Positions 33,621 through 42,488 of a stretch of 45,919 nucleotides of DNA are shown here, in pieces (within the stretch, counting starts at the first letter, position 1; every line of letters starts with the position of its first letter). The position numbers and the translations under genes are program-made. The notes beneath the pieces are model-generated. The model was given only the letters and a program-made list of their open reading frames with translations. It did not search any database and had not been told where the DNA came from. This stretch comes from Chthonomonadaceae bacterium (lineage in GTDB: Bacteria > Armatimonadota > Fimbriimonadia > Fimbriimonadales > Fimbriimonadaceae), in assembly GCA_016788345.1 (NCBI GenBank), contig JAEURO010000002.1, positions 1-45,919 of the forward strand, read 5' to 3'.

Positions 33621-33832
33621 GAATCTATGGAATTCTTGCGGCTTTCTAAGTCAATGTCCACCAATAGGCGTTTTGCAAGATCATGGAATTCGGCCACAAA
33701 GGACAGCCTGCATTCAATCTTGTCCAAATCGCCTTCGTTAAGATCCAGGAGTGCAAGTTCGACCTGAGTAGCAACAGAACTCAAGCAGTACCTGACCGAC
33801 CTCTTCTTGTCACTTAGGTTGTAACCTGTCAT
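33596..33832 (-). CDS. Possible small protein of unknown function
   Basis: A 78-residue frame that fills most of the 33621-33916 gap. The middle is helical and regular (VATQVELALLDLNEGDLDKIECRLSFVAEFHDLAKRLLVDIDLE), with no signal peptide. It overlaps the end of the flavoprotein gene by 25 bases. I recognise no family, and the support is only coding-like composition and the lack of a competing feature. It may not be a gene. Confidence 0.4.
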   Translation of the reverse strand: MTGYNLSDKKRSVRYCLSSVATQVELALLDLNEGDLDKIECRLSFVAEFHDLAKRLLVDIDLESRKNSIDSHVSSSAG

Positions 33833-33916
33833 CGTGTGCCACCATTAGGTCAATGCTCCAAGTTTCGGTTGATTGTATATGGACAATAGTCATGAAAAAC
33901 ATTGATCCTTACTATC

Positions 33917-34621
33917 ATGAGTCTTAGTCAGCCAGACGCGATCGGGAGTCCACGCCGGGGGATCTGGTACTCGCTGGTGTCTTGGATTGTCCGCACATTC
34001 TTCTTCGGCTTCCTAGGGAAAGTGCAAGTTTCTGGGCGAGACAGGGTCCCTAAGTCCGGCCCACTGATCGTAGCCTGTGTCCATATGAGTCATCTTGACC
34101 CTCCGCTGATGGGTTCACATTTCCCGCGTGAGCTTCGATTCATGGCCAAGGCAGAACTCTTTCGACACCCACTCTTCGGACCTCTGATCCGGAGTCTGGG
34201 GGCATTCCCAATTGAGCGAGGCTCAGGTGACATGACTGCGATTCGTCAAAGCCTCCAGTGGCTAAAAGAAGGGCGGGCAATCCTCGTGTTTCCAGAGGGC
34301 CACCGGGGAGACGGGCAGGCTATGAACCCCATACTTCCGGGCGTCGCGGTGCTTGCATCTAAATCCGGTGCGCCTGTCATTCCCGTTGGAGTCAACGGAA
34401 CTCAGCTCATGTGGCCAAGGGGGGCAAAAAAACCGAAGCGTGGCCGGATCACTGTCGTCATTGGCGAACCATTCGTGGCAGACGGTGCGAGCCGGGAGGA
34501 GTTCTGCGAGACGGTCGGTATCCGAATTGCACTAGCCTGTAGAGAGGCTGGACTAGACCTCAAAACCGATGGCTCAAACTCATCCCCAGAGACGTCCCGT
34601 CCCGCTCGAAGACCGATTTGA
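33917..34621 (+). CDS. plsC: 1-acyl-sn-glycerol-3-phosphate acyltransferase (PlsC family)
   Basis: 234 residues from ATG 33917, a better start than the upstream TTG at 33902. The membrane-associated acyltransferase motifs are present: block I VHMSHLDPPL with the HX4D catalytic pair, block II region ELRFMAKAELFRHPLFGPLIRSLGAFPIERG, block III FPEGHRGDG (EGHR for the usual EGTR), and block IV GAPVIPVGVNGTQ. An N-terminal hydrophobic segment (WYSLVSWIVRTFFFGFLG) anchors it. It makes phosphatidic acid, following the PlsX/PlsY route. Its last 62 bases overlap the end of the convergent outer-membrane protein gene. Confidence 0.88.
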   Translation: MSLSQPDAIGSPRRGIWYSLVSWIVRTFFFGFLGKVQVSGRDRVPKSGPLIVACVHMSHLDPPLMGSHFPRELRFMAKAELFRHPLFGPLIRSLGAFPIERGSGDMTAIRQSLQWLKEGRAILVFPEGHRGDGQAMNPILPGVAVLASKSGAPVIPVGVNGTQLMWPRGAKKPKRGRITVVIGEPFVADGASREEFCETVGIRIALACREAGLDLKTDGSNSSPETSRPARRPI

Positions 34622-35183
34622 GTTGAACGCCCTTTGCTACGCGAAACTCGAGACCAGCCGCGGCCTTCATGGAGTCGTGCTCGGCGACAAAAAGGAGCTT
34701 ATCTGTGAATGGAAAGCTTGCGCCAACGAAAAAGAAGCCAGTCTTTCTTGTCCAGAACCCCACCGTCAGTTCGGTCGGGGTGTTCTGGTTCAATTCACCC
34801 TCGTTGCCATAGCGATAGGTCGTCGCAATGTACACCGCCCTCCCGTTCTCGGAGACGTTCAAGGCGTCCTGTACTCCTACACTTAGGCCTGGGGCGATGT
34901 CGGTGATGGGCGGTGTGTAGTTATAAGCGATGTCAAAAGAGCTTGTCCATCTGGACTCCCTGGTTCTTTGAAACGTCCCTTCAATTTCATACCCTCCTAG
35001 GAAGCCCGTACCAAGCCAAGCCCTCCCGGATCTTTCTCCGAACACACCTAGGTACTCAGCCCTAAAGTATCCGTCTCGAATCTTCTTGCCCTTGGGGATC
35101 GTGATCTCTCGATCGGCCCAAGTCGGGGCGACCACACTGAACAAAGCAATGACTAATAACCCACGCACCATTCGCAAAAACAT
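34560..35183 (-). CDS. Outer-membrane beta-barrel-like exported protein
   Basis: 207 residues with a signal peptide (MFLRMVRGLLVIALFSVVAPTWA). The mature part alternates polar and hydrophobic residues in strand-like blocks (YFRAEYLGVFGERSGRAWLGTGFLGGYEIEGTF, SSFDIAYNYTPP, AVYIATTYRYG, TELTVGFWTRKTGFFFVGASFPF) and ends in Phe (GMSLSHRF), a common outer-membrane protein signature recognised by the BAM machinery. No named family assigned. Its final 62 bases are antisense to the plsC end. Just 13 bases separate it from the acyl-CoA dehydrogenase-like gene upstream. Confidence 0.68.
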   Translation of the reverse strand: MFLRMVRGLLVIALFSVVAPTWADREITIPKGKKIRDGYFRAEYLGVFGERSGRAWLGTGFLGGYEIEGTFQRTRESRWTSSFDIAYNYTPPITDIAPGLSVGVQDALNVSENGRAVYIATTYRYGNEGELNQNTPTELTVGFWTRKTGFFFVGASFPFTDKLLFVAEHDSMKAAAGLEFRVAKGVQLKSVFERDGTSLGMSLSHRF

Positions 35184-35196
35184 TACCGCATTGTCT

Positions 35197-36270
35197 TTAC
35201 GTGTGCAACTTGCTGAGCCGTTCCAGAGTCGCTTTCATGATCGGTTGTGTCTGGGCGCTGACTGTATAGACTAAGGCCTCTCGGTAGAGTCTCTGTGCGT
35301 CGTTCTCGACACTGTTCGCGGAACCGCCGGTAGCGGCAACGGCAGCGTGGGCGCACCTTGAAGCCAGGTCGATCGCCCAGGCCCTGACCCGCAGTTTTTC
35401 GTCTGTGGTCTGGTCTTCATTTGATTTGTCTTGCGCTGCCTCCATGGCAGCTTGACATTGTGTGACCTCTTGGCTCAGAGCTTCGTGAGCTTCTTTGATA
35501 CATGGGTCGCCCTTATGGTCAGCGGCTTTTCGCAGGACGTCGAGTCCACCCTGGGCACAACCGATGGCGAAAAACCCTTGGAGGATGATATTGATAAGGT
35601 CATTTGTGTGGATCCATCCTGCCGGCCGAGTGTTGACGACCTGTGAGTCCGGTAGGAACAAGCCACTTACTGCAGCGGAAACTGTTTGTGGCGACTCCAT
35701 GGCCGAGAGCTTCATGACATGTCCCAGTTTCATGTTTTCAGTGTCATGGAACGGCACGAGGCCGAACAATGACTCGCCGTCGGGCAATGTCGCGCCGATG
35801 AGAAACTCGTGATAGAAAGTCAATCCCGTGACCCAAGGGACTGACCCATCCAGGACATACCCGCCATTGACTTGCTGAGCCTTCAACAATGGCGGGCCCT
35901 TGCGTCTTAGCTGGCTAAAACCGATGCCGACCAGCTTTTGCCCATCGGCCATGTACGGAAGGTAGCGGTCTTTGAGGTCGGCATTGCTCGAACGGGAGAT
36001 CAGGCTCACTGCGCTTTGGTGTTGGGTTTGTAGGAACGCCAGAGAGCCCGAGACTGCAGCTACCATAGTTTGGAATTGACGAAACTCGCGCTCACTAAGG
36101 GCTGGGCCACCAAATTCTTCTGGGCGGCGGAGCGCCATCAAGTTTCTGCTACACAGACCGTCGAGGGCGGCACGCAAGGCGCCAGGATCATGGTCGATGA
36201 CGTTGGCCCTTGGTGCGACTTCTGAGTCCAAATAGCTTTGTGCGATCGTGAGCAGCTCGTTCACTCCCAC
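35197..36270 (-). CDS. Acyl-CoA dehydrogenase-like protein
   Basis: 357 residues. The family pattern is visible: N-terminal helices with LCSRNLMALRRPEEFGGPALSEREFRQFQTMVAAVSGSLAFLQTQHQSAV, then the beta-domain KLVGIGFSQLRRKGPPLLKAQQVNGGYVLDGSVPWVTGLTFYHEFLIGA with the flavin-site Trp-Val-Thr-Gly, and C-terminal helices including AHAAVAATGGSANSVENDAQRLYREALVYTVSAQTQPIMKATLERLS. It should bind FAD. I could not fix a catalytic Glu by eye, so oxidation of an acyl-CoA is not certain. It overlaps the end of glcE by 10 bases, which suggests co-transcription with glcD-glcE. Confidence 0.78.
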   Translation of the reverse strand: MGVNELLTIAQSYLDSEVAPRANVIDHDPGALRAALDGLCSRNLMALRRPEEFGGPALSEREFRQFQTMVAAVSGSLAFLQTQHQSAVSLISRSSNADLKDRYLPYMADGQKLVGIGFSQLRRKGPPLLKAQQVNGGYVLDGSVPWVTGLTFYHEFLIGATLPDGESLFGLVPFHDTENMKLGHVMKLSAMESPQTVSAAVSGLFLPDSQVVNTRPAGWIHTNDLINIILQGFFAIGCAQGGLDVLRKAADHKGDPCIKEAHEALSQEVTQCQAAMEAAQDKSNEDQTTDEKLRVRAWAIDLASRCAHAAVAATGGSANSVENDAQRLYREALVYTVSAQTQPIMKATLERLSKLHT

Positions 36271-36998
36271 TCCCCCTCAGGGTCAAATGCCCGCTTAATT
36301 TGAATCTGCATACCCTTGTCTGCCCTGTTAGACCATCGGTAGCCTGCAGGACCGATAATCCATCCTTCGCTGGGTTCTTCGGGCCTCATCTCAGACCAGA
36401 TCGTACACGAGGGTCGGTCGAACGCGTAGACGCCCTGGGCCTTGTTCAGAGCTTGATCCAGCTCAGACGCCAGAGTCCTCAAGATCCAGACCTCGCCGCC
36501 TTGAAGATCCCTAAGCGTGACGGCTTCTCCTTGGGACAATACGTTTAGGGGATAAGTGCGAAACGTGACGGTGTTGATGGGGCCAAGAACACCCCATGAA
36601 CCGACAAACAGTTTATGAACGTCATATCCCGCGACGCTTTTGACAACCTTTGCTCCCGACTGGGCTTGCTCTCCTTGGAACAAAACTTCCATGTGCAAAA
36701 CCCATTCTTTTGGGCTTCCGTACTGCGATGAGAGCGCGTGGGGCATGTTCGTCGCGACCAAACCACCAACTGTCCCTGGAAAACCGCCAAGAGGCTGCCC
36801 GAGATCGAGTCTTATGGGCAGGCACTGGCCGCAACGAGCCAAGCACTCTTGGATTTCGGCAATGGTGACTGCAGCTCCTGCCGTCACAATCTGGTCCCTC
36901 GGCGCACAGTGGAGCGACGTGTTCTTGGGACGGTGTGCTTCGAGGTTCGAGTGTTTGCAAAAAGCGGCTTTGGACCCTGACCCGACCACTCGCCTCAT
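36261..36998 (-). CDS. glcE: GlcE-like FAD-binding subunit (glycolate oxidase complex)
   Basis: 245 residues from ATG 36998, which overlaps the glcD stop as ATGA. The FAD-PCMH N-terminal half shows VTAGAAVTIAEIQECLARCGQCLPIRLDLGQPLGGFPGTVGGLVATN and GAKVVKSVAGYDVHKLFVGSWGVLGPINTVTF, the GlcE pattern. The very N-terminus is shorter than usual (MRRVVGSGSKAAFCKHSNLEAHRP), starting inside the first FAD strand. It pairs with GlcD to oxidise glycolate (or a similar 2-hydroxy acid). The expected iron-sulphur subunit GlcF is not next door, and its place is taken by an acyl-CoA dehydrogenase-like gene. The frame extends further upstream inside glcD. Confidence 0.82.
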   Translation of the reverse strand: MRRVVGSGSKAAFCKHSNLEAHRPKNTSLHCAPRDQIVTAGAAVTIAEIQECLARCGQCLPIRLDLGQPLGGFPGTVGGLVATNMPHALSSQYGSPKEWVLHMEVLFQGEQAQSGAKVVKSVAGYDVHKLFVGSWGVLGPINTVTFRTYPLNVLSQGEAVTLRDLQGGEVWILRTLASELDQALNKAQGVYAFDRPSCTIWSEMRPEEPSEGWIIGPAGYRWSNRADKGMQIQIKRAFDPEGEWE

Positions 36999-38422
36999 GT
37001 TGCTGCCCCGCTCCAGCGTCGTCTGTGCTCGACACATCCTTTTTGATTTGGGATCACTTTGCACGGGTTGCAAAGCCCACTCACGTCGAAAGCTTCGCGG
37101 ACAGTCGTTTGGAGCCGAAGGTCGTTTGCCGATAGGCTCTTGGACCACGAGTCGATCTTCTCAAGACCGATTCCATGTTCGCCAGTCACGGAACCGCCAA
37201 GCTCAACGCACTTGTCGAGCACGGCTTCGCCTGCTGCCAGAACCCTCTCGACCGTCCCTGGCTCGCGCTCGTCAAAGTAGAAACAGGGATGCAGATTGCC
37301 GTCGCCTGCATGAAAGATGTTGGCGACCCCGAGGCTATTTTCTTCTGCGATCGCATAGACGAACTCGAGCATTTCGGGGAGTCTCGACCTTGGTATGACT
37401 CCGTCATGGGTGACGATGGTGGGAGCGAGCCTACCCATGGCCCCAATCCCTTTCTTCCTGGCGGTCCAGAGTCGCTTTCTGTCTTCCTCGTTGCCGGCAG
37501 TCTCCACATTCGTCGCCCCGCAGTCAAGGCAAGCTTCAATTGCGGAGCGTATTTCAGACTCTGCCTGCTGGGAGCGACCGTCGCACTCGATAAGCAGCAA
37601 AGCCTCAGATCCTTTTGGGTAGTCGAGCCCGAAGGCTTTTTCAACAGCCGACAAGACGTGCTTGTCCATCATCTCAAGGGCGGCTGGGATGACTCCCCTG
37701 GCCATCACTTCGACAACCGCGTCCACCGCTGACCGAATGGTGGAAAATGCAATCAATGCCGTCTCTATTCGTTCAGGCATGGGCACGAGCCGGAGCCACG
37801 CCTCGGTTACAATTCCAAGGGTTCCTTCAGAACCCACTACGAGGCTAAGAGGGTCAATTCCCGGGCCCCCGCTGACCCGTGAGCCGGCCACTATGACTTG
37901 TGCCCTTGAGTCGACAAGTGTGGCCTGAAGGACATGATCGGCCGTCACTCCGTATTTGAGGGTATGTGGGCCGCCAGAATTTTCATTGATGTTCCCTCCG
38001 ATTGTGCAAACAGTCTGGCTTGAAGGGTCTGGAGCGAACATGAGCCCAAAGGGTTTGACGGCATTATTGACCTTTTGGTTGACAACGCCTGCCTGAACAA
38101 GTGTGCACCTATTGACCGGATCCACCTCCAGAATCTGGTTCATGCGCTTTGTGCTGACGATGACTCCGCCCTTTACCGCAGTCACGCCACCGCTCAATCC
38201 CGTACCGGCACCACGGGCGGTAAAAGGGACATCGATCTCGATGCAGCGCTGGACGGCCAATTGGGTTTCGTAAGTGTTTCGCGGGAAAACGACACACTCA
38301 GGCTCATGTCGTTCGATAGAGTAAGAGTCGCAGGCATAAACCCTCTCTACCGCGGTTCCATCCCGAACCTGGTCGTTGCCAAGAACGCCTCGCATATGGT
38401 CGGCCGTCGACCGGTGTCCCAT
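36995..38422 (-). CDS. glcD: GlcD-type FAD-linked 2-hydroxyacid oxidase
   Basis: 475 residues from ATG 38422; another ATG at 38395 and a GTG at 38482 are possible. The FAD-binding PCMH domain has PFTARGAGTGLSGGVTAVKGGVIVSTKRMN, CTIGGNINENSGGPHTLKYGVTADHV and PLSLVVGSEGTLGIVTEAWLRL. The C-terminal cap domain has IFHAGDGNLHPCFYFD and GSVTGEHGIGLEK, the metal and substrate region. It oxidises glycolate or D-lactate-type acids. The tail reads GLCNPCKVIP, with Cys replacing the common Gly. It is divergent from the methyltransferase gene, with about 60 bases between starts. Confidence 0.88.
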   Translation of the reverse strand: MGHRSTADHMRGVLGNDQVRDGTAVERVYACDSYSIERHEPECVVFPRNTYETQLAVQRCIEIDVPFTARGAGTGLSGGVTAVKGGVIVSTKRMNQILEVDPVNRCTLVQAGVVNQKVNNAVKPFGLMFAPDPSSQTVCTIGGNINENSGGPHTLKYGVTADHVLQATLVDSRAQVIVAGSRVSGGPGIDPLSLVVGSEGTLGIVTEAWLRLVPMPERIETALIAFSTIRSAVDAVVEVMARGVIPAALEMMDKHVLSAVEKAFGLDYPKGSEALLLIECDGRSQQAESEIRSAIEACLDCGATNVETAGNEEDRKRLWTARKKGIGAMGRLAPTIVTHDGVIPRSRLPEMLEFVYAIAEENSLGVANIFHAGDGNLHPCFYFDEREPGTVERVLAAGEAVLDKCVELGGSVTGEHGIGLEKIDSWSKSLSANDLRLQTTVREAFDVSGLCNPCKVIPNQKGCVEHRRRWSGAAT

Positions 38423-38482
38423 CTTTGGCCAGTTTGCCCGAATAGCGATCTGTCCCGCTGGCCATGGGATAACCTGGCACAC

Positions 38483-39292
38483 ATGAGTGATGAATATGTG
38501 TTGGGGACGACGGACGAAGAAATCGAGAGACTTGCCTTACAGCATCGAGTCTGGCGGCCCTGGGCGAGCAGGGCCTGGGAGAAAGCCCAAGTGTCGACCG
38601 GGCAACGGATTCTGGACGTCGGAGCTGGCCCCGGCATGGCAACTGTCGACTTAGCGCAAATTGTAGGGCCGATGGGAAGGGTCACTGCTTTAGAGTTGTC
38701 TGCAAAATTTGTTGAGTTTGGCCGGGTCCGGTGTAGCCACTTTGGCCTGGACAATGTTGACTTTTTGCAGCACGATTTGTCTAGCGACACAGAACTCCCG
38801 TTGCACCAGGACTTGGCCTGGTGCCGTTGGGTGTTGAGCTTTGTGGCAGACCCTGAACTTGTGGTCGCCAAGTTGGCGGGTTCCTTGCGCACCGGAGGAA
38901 GGTTGGTCATTCACGAGTACCTTGTCTATTCGACTTGGAGGTTCATGCCGCCCTTGCCTCACCAAGACCGGTTTATGCGGATGACAGAAGAAAACTGGAA
39001 GAGCGCAGGCGGCGATCCGGACGTTGGACTACGACTTCCGGCAATGTTGAGCAAAGCAGGCCTGCGTGTGAAGTCTATCGAGCCGATCTTGTTCGCCATT
39101 TGTCCCAAGGATTACGCATGGAACTGGCCTGTCAAGTGGGTGGAGAGCAGTGGCAAACGCTTGGTCGAAGACGGTGCCCTCAGTTCTGCAGAGCTTGAGT
39201 CCACTTTGTCGGAGTTCACTCAGATCGCAGCAGACCCAAACTTCCGAATGCTTTCGCCGTCGGTCGTGGAGATTATTGCCGAAAAGTCATGA
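38483..39292 (+). CDS. SAM-dependent methyltransferase
   Basis: 269 residues from ATG 38483. The Rossmann-type SAM domain starts with RILDVGAGPGMATVDLAQIVGPMGRVTALELSAKFVEFGR (motif I plus the acidic residue of strand 2), followed by VDFLQHDLSS, LAWCRWVLSFVADPELVVAKLAGSLRTGGRLVIHEYL (motifs II-III). The N-terminus (DEEIERLALQHRVWRPWASRAWEKA) and the C-terminal half fit ubiquinone/menaquinone-like class I methyltransferases. The substrate is unknown. The open frame extends back to 38075 on the opposite strand of glcD, which is not coding. Convergent with hutU, about 46 bases apart. Confidence 0.82.
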   Translation: MSDEYVLGTTDEEIERLALQHRVWRPWASRAWEKAQVSTGQRILDVGAGPGMATVDLAQIVGPMGRVTALELSAKFVEFGRVRCSHFGLDNVDFLQHDLSSDTELPLHQDLAWCRWVLSFVADPELVVAKLAGSLRTGGRLVIHEYLVYSTWRFMPPLPHQDRFMRMTEENWKSAGGDPDVGLRLPAMLSKAGLRVKSIEPILFAICPKDYAWNWPVKWVESSGKRLVEDGALSSAELESTLSEFTQIAADPNFRMLSPSVVEIIAEKS

Positions 39293-39338
39293 CCCTAGGT
39301 TCGGTATCCAAGTATTGACCATTTGGTCAGAACGTTGA

Positions 39339-40979
39339 TCACGGCATTGGAATTTGGACCTGTTTCTCTTTTGCGCAGGCCTTAGCTTCGACATATCCAG
39401 CGTCGACGTGGCGGGCGACCCCCATTCCAGGGTCGGAAGTAAGAACGCGCTCAAGTCGAAACTCAGAGTTTGCAGTCCCGTCTGCCACCACGACCATTCC
39501 TGCGTGCTGCGAATATCCAATTCCGACCCCTCCTCCATTATGGATGGACACCCACGACGCTCCAGCAGAACAGTTGACCATGGCGTTGAGGAAAGCCCAA
39601 TCACTCACAGCGTCCGAGCCGTCTAGCATTGCCTCCGTCTCGCGGTTCGGAGATGCGACAGAGCCGCAGTCAAGATGATCCCGGCCAATAACGACTGGGG
39701 CCGAGATTTCTCCCGAGTTAACCATATGGTTGAACCGAAGCCCAGCTTCTGCGCGTTCACCGTAGCCAAGCCAACAAATCCTCGCTGGCAATCCTTGGAC
39801 CTGAATTTTTTGCGAAGCTTCTTTCATCCATCTGTGCAATTTGTCGTTGTCAGGAAACAGAGACAAGACAGCCTTGTCTGTGGCATCGATGTCAGAAGGC
39901 TCACCCGAGAGTGCTGCCCACCGAAACGGTCCCTTGCCCTTGCAGAACAGTGGGCGGATATACTCGGGGACGAAGCCTTTGAAATCAAATGCGTCCATTA
40001 CGCCCGCTTGAAGCGCAAACTGGCGGATGTTGTTTCCGTAGTCGAATGTGACGGCACCCATTTTCTTGAGGTCAAGCATCGCTTGGACATGGACGCCCAT
40101 CGACTCGATCGACCGGCGTTGCGACTCTTCAGGGTTTGAGCGTCGAAGGTCTGACCATTCGGTTAAGGAAACACCGGCTGGGACATATCCGTTCAAAGGG
40201 TCGTGGGCAGAGGTCTGGTCAGTCAATACGTCAGGCACGATGCCTCTGCGAACCATTTCAGGTAAGACTTCAGCGCAGTTTCCGACTAATCCAACCGAAA
40301 GGTTAGGCCGGTCCTTTAGCATGTCCATGGCTTCGTCCAGGGACAGGGCGATTTTGTCGCAGTAGCCGGTTCTCAACCTCTTTTCGATGCGGGCAGGGTC
40401 AACGTCTATTCCTAAATAGGCTGCACCGTTCATTGTGGCGGCCAAGGGTTGAGCCCCGCCCATCCCTCCCATTCCACCACTGACGACAAGTTTGCCGGAA
40501 AGGGATCCTCCGAAGTGTCTGTCTGCACAAGCGGCAAACGTTTCAAACGTTCCCTGAACAATTCCTTGAGATCCAATGTAGATCCAAGAGCCGGCCGTCA
40601 TTTGACCATACATCATCAGGCCTCGGCCTTCTAGCTCGTTAAAATGCGACCAGTTTGACCAATGGCCGACTAGGTTAGAGTTCGCGATCAGGACGCGAGG
40701 CGCCAAGTCATGAGTCCTGAACACCGCGACTGGCTTTCCAGATTGCACCAGCAAGGTCTCGTCATTTTCTAGCTCGCGCAGGCTCCTGACGATGGCATGA
40801 AAGCAGTCCCAATTTCTTGCAGCCTTTCCTGTTCCGCCATAAACGACTAGGTCGTCTGGCCTCTCTGCAACTTCGGGGTCGAGATTGTTCATCAACATGC
40901 GGAGCGCGGCTTCTTGATGCCACCCTTTGCACGTCATCTCGTTACCACGAGGTGCGCGGACCGGAGTCGAAGTCGTCAT
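39339..40979 (-). CDS. hutU: Urocanate hydratase
   Basis: 546 residues from ATG 40979. Urocanase converts urocanate to imidazolone propionate in histidine breakdown, with tightly bound NAD+. Hallmarks: [23 protein letters not shown] at the start, [25 protein letters not shown], the dinucleotide segment [27 protein letters not shown], the active-site Cys402 in [12 protein letters not shown], and [28 protein letters not shown]. hutH, hutI and hutG are not in the window, so this gene stands alone. It is divergent from the beta-propeller gene across 40 bases. The upstream 31-codon extension has no homology. Confidence 0.95.
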   Translation of the reverse strand: MTTSTPVRAPRGNEMTCKGWHQEAALRMLMNNLDPEVAERPDDLVVYGGTGKAARNWDCFHAIVRSLRELENDETLLVQSGKPVAVFRTHDLAPRVLIANSNLVGHWSNWSHFNELEGRGLMMYGQMTAGSWIYIGSQGIVQGTFETFAACADRHFGGSLSGKLVVSGGMGGMGGAQPLAATMNGAAYLGIDVDPARIEKRLRTGYCDKIALSLDEAMDMLKDRPNLSVGLVGNCAEVLPEMVRRGIVPDVLTDQTSAHDPLNGYVPAGVSLTEWSDLRRSNPEESQRRSIESMGVHVQAMLDLKKMGAVTFDYGNNIRQFALQAGVMDAFDFKGFVPEYIRPLFCKGKGPFRWAALSGEPSDIDATDKAVLSLFPDNDKLHRWMKEASQKIQVQGLPARICWLGYGERAEAGLRFNHMVNSGEISAPVVIGRDHLDCGSVASPNRETEAMLDGSDAVSDWAFLNAMVNCSAGASWVSIHNGGGVGIGYSQHAGMVVVADGTANSEFRLERVLTSDPGMGVARHVDAGYVEAKACAKEKQVQIPMP

Positions 40980-41019
40980 ACGACCAATTTTATCTCCGGT
41001 CCAGGTAAAAGCGAGGTCT

Positions 41020-42186
41020 ATGACGAAAGTTCGAGTTCTGGTTGGTACAAAAAAAGGTGCCTTCATTTGCACGTCCGACGAGGCGAGGCAAAAGTGGACA
41101 ATCGATGGCCCGCACTTTATGGGGTGGGAGATTTATCACATGAAGGCTTCACCTGTGGTACCAGACAGGATTTTTTGCTCTCAAACAAGTAGCTGGTTCG
41201 GGCAGGTCATCCAGCGGTCAGATGACGGAGGCAAAACCTGGGACACACCAGGCAGCGCAGCTGGCGAACGAGAAGTGATGTTCGGCATGGAAGCTGGTGA
41301 GAGCAACAAGTTTGTATATGACGGCGTCCCTGGAACGCACAAGTTCTATGACGGTAGCGACGTCCCCTGGGCGTTCAAACGGGTCTGGCACCTGGAACCG
41401 TCGCTCAGCGATCCAGAAACCGTCTACGCTGGAGTAGAGGACGCCGCACTCTTTAAGTCCACGAACGGTGGAAAGTCTTGGAGCGAACTGAGCGGCCTCA
41501 GACAGCACACGACAGGAAAGGACTGGCAGCCCGGCGCCGGAGGGATGTGCCTTCACACCGTACTGATCGACCCGACAAATGAAGATCGGATGTGGGTTGC
41601 AATTTCGGCGGCCGGCGTCTTCCGGACTGACGATGGCGGTAAAAGTTGGAAACCGGTCAACCGGGGTCTAAAGTCGAATTTCATGCCAGAAGAAGAGGCC
41701 GAGGTCGGACATTGCGTCCACCGGATCGCGTTCCATCCGTCTAAGCCATCGACCCTCTTTATGCAAAAGCACTGGGACATCATGCGCTCGGACGACTCTG
41801 CAGACACATGGAGCGAGGTCAGCGGAAACCTACCGAGCGACTTCGGATTTCCTATCGACGTCCACTCCCACGAGCCAGAAACCATATACGTGGTGCCAAT
41901 CTTGAGCGACAGCGAACATGTCCCAGTAGACGGCAAGCTGCGTGTGTACCGAAGCCGGACAGGTGGAAACGAGTGGGAAGCTCTGACCCGCGGCCTTCCG
42001 CAAGAGCATTGCTATGTCAACGTGCTCCGCGAGGCTATGGCAGTCGACTCCTGCGACTCGTGCGGCATATATTTCGGCACGACTGGTGGTCAAGTCTATG
42101 TTTCGGCCGACAGTGGCGACAATTGGACGGCGATCAACGAGCACTTTCCTCCAGTCTTGTCGGTAGAAGTCCAGACTCTTAAGTGA
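41020..42186 (+). CDS. Cytoplasmic BNR/sialidase-like beta-propeller protein
   Basis: 388 residues from ATG 41020, with no signal peptide. Asp-box (BNR) repeats are visible: [79 protein letters not shown]. These make a seven-bladed beta-propeller related to sialidases and VPS10 domains. The catalytic sialidase residues are not evident and the protein appears intracellular, so glycosidase action is unlikely. The start [17 protein letters not shown] is typical of the WD40/YVTN/BNR-type proteins. Its stop overlaps the start of a MoaD/ThiS-like gene. Confidence 0.82.
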   Translation: MTKVRVLVGTKKGAFICTSDEARQKWTIDGPHFMGWEIYHMKASPVVPDRIFCSQTSSWFGQVIQRSDDGGKTWDTPGSAAGEREVMFGMEAGESNKFVYDGVPGTHKFYDGSDVPWAFKRVWHLEPSLSDPETVYAGVEDAALFKSTNGGKSWSELSGLRQHTTGKDWQPGAGGMCLHTVLIDPTNEDRMWVAISAAGVFRTDDGGKSWKPVNRGLKSNFMPEEEAEVGHCVHRIAFHPSKPSTLFMQKHWDIMRSDDSADTWSEVSGNLPSDFGFPIDVHSHEPETIYVVPILSDSEHVPVDGKLRVYRSRTGGNEWEALTRGLPQEHCYVNVLREAMAVDSCDSCGIYFGTTGGQVYVSADSGDNWTAINEHFPPVLSVEVQTLK

Positions 42187-42488
42187 TGCCACAGGTTCGG
42201 GTCATTCTTCCATACCACTTGCGCAACTTGGCCAGGGTCACTGGCGAAGTCGTGGTCGAGGTCGGAGAGGATGTCACAGTCGATAGCGTGTTGACCTCAA
42301 TAGAGGAGGCTTACCCTAACCTGTCGGGGACAATCCGTGATCATGTGACGAAAATCCGCAGGCCGTTCGTCCGTTTTTTCGCGTGTGGCGAGGATATTTC
42401 CAACGAGCCAACTGACCTCCAATTGCCATTGGGCATCCAAGACGGGACAGCTCCGTTCATGGTTGTCGGGGCGATAGCTGGCGGCTAA
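42186..42488 (+). CDS. MoaD/ThiS-like ubiquitin-fold protein ending in Gly-Gly
   Basis: 100 residues, starting at ATG 42186 in a TGATG overlap with the propeller stop (a GTG one codon earlier is also possible). The pattern is that of a beta-grasp sulphur carrier: [44 protein letters not shown], a helix then strands, and a C-terminal VVGAIAGG. Gly-Gly is the site for adenylation and thiocarboxylation in MoaD/ThiS. It is longer than MoaD (~81), with a basic central segment (IRDHVTKIRRPFVRFFACGEDI). No moaE, moeB or thiF partner is in this window. Its last 4 bases overlap the convergent kinase gene. Confidence 0.8.
   Translation: MPQVRVILPYHLRNLARVTGEVVVEVGEDVTVDSVLTSIEEAYPNLSGTIRDHVTKIRRPFVRFFACGEDISNEPTDLQLPLGIQDGTAPFMVVGAIAGG

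Noticed and set aside
36640-37398. 252-residue plus-strand ORF over glcE/glcD
   Set aside because: It overlaps two recognisable FAD-domain genes and its translation is Arg/Ser-rich and low in structure.
38075-38482. N-terminal extension of the methyltransferase frame
   Set aside because: It is antisense to the well-conserved N-terminal FAD region of glcD.
42186-42488. Idea that the MoaD/ThiS-like protein is the proteasome tag
   Set aside because: It lies 26 kb from dop and prcB, and UBact next to dop has the expected Pup-like tail, whereas this one has a folded beta-grasp pattern with Gly-Gly.
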